Of a stretch of DNA of 33,943 bases, positions 33,826 to 33,943 are shown piece by piece; position 1 is the stretch's first letter; each line of letters starts with the position of its first letter. Under the pieces are notes generated by a model that worked only from the letters and a program-made list of their open reading frames with translations, had not been told where the DNA came from and ran no database searches. Position numbers and translations under genes: made by a program. Source of the stretch: a virus; the IMG/VR virus record IMGVR_UViG_3300025570_000054, positions 1-33,943 of that record; one strand, given 5' to 3'.

Positions 33826-33943
33826 TTAGAACCCCAACACTGATCTCAGTGTGCTCAATTTAGGAATATAGATATTGGTATTCATTACAAAATCCAACGG
33901 CGGCTTGGTCAATGTGTTTGGGTTGCGTTGATAAAACACCCAC
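33826..33943 (-). CDS. Partial structural protein, C-terminal 38 residues, LysM-like end
   Basis: A frame open from the right edge reads WVFYQRNPNTLTKPPLDFV, then NTNIYIPKLSTLRSVLGF and a TAA three bases before the next ATG. The pattern (a helix with WxxxxRNPN, then PLDFV, then TNIYIPKL) resembles the second half of a LysM domain, found at the end of some baseplate proteins. In T4, gp53 stands just before gp5, so gp53 or another baseplate protein is possible. With only 38 residues visible I cannot assign it. Confidence 0.55.
   Translation of the reverse strand, partial: WVFYQRNPNTLTKPPLDFVMNTNIYIPKLSTLRSVLGF

Overview
This window is a continuous stretch of the late and accessory genome of a tailed phage with a contractile tail. 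It most resembles the T4-like myoviruses known from marine and freshwater environments. The call rests on recognisable baseplate proteins (gp25, a gp6/baseplate-J wedge protein, a gp5-like central spike) lying next to structural genes of the kind seen in environmental myoviruses. The host cannot be read from the sequence. Every gene I accept is on the minus strand, so transcription runs from high to low coordinates. No stretch longer than about 85 bases lacks a gene, and I saw no tRNA, CRISPR array, insertion sequence or integrase.

Region 1 (33943 down to 9091) is the tail and baseplate block. In transcription order it holds: the 3' end of a possibly LysM-like protein; two large unassigned structural proteins (454 and 558 aa), probably hub- or tail-end-associated; a gp5-like spike without a lysozyme domain; a 175-aa and a 444-aa protein with start/stop coupling; gp25; gp6; and a giant 4813-aa protein filling about 14.4 kb, some 40% of the window. 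The giant gene follows gp6 directly, which is the slot of the gp7/gp8 wedge genes in T4. It carries cupredoxin-like repeats, seven FG-GAP-type repeats and at least ten fibre-like beta modules.

Region 2 (9074 down to 5938) holds a previously easy-to-miss 45-aa gene, a 206-aa virion protein that it partly resembles, and two fibre or appendage proteins. A 26-bp perfect palindrome sits on the stop codon of the first fibre gene. Two CATAAATA elements, upstream of gp6 and of the 426-aa fibre, look like T4-type late promoters. The block ends at a hairpin with a UUCG loop.

Region 3 (5863 down to 1) begins at a good sigma-70-type promoter abutting that hairpin. It is a tightly overlapping operon of a conserved small phage protein, two paralogous glycosyltransferase-like proteins, a small charged protein, a small membrane protein, a small unknown, a third glycosyltransferase-like protein, an SGNH-hydrolase-like protein, a radical SAM protein with its auxiliary Cys-rich domain at the N terminus, and a partial unknown gene. 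I infer that this cassette modifies a glycan or protein on the host envelope or the virion, but its substrate is unknown. It is the strongest candidate here for an undescribed system.
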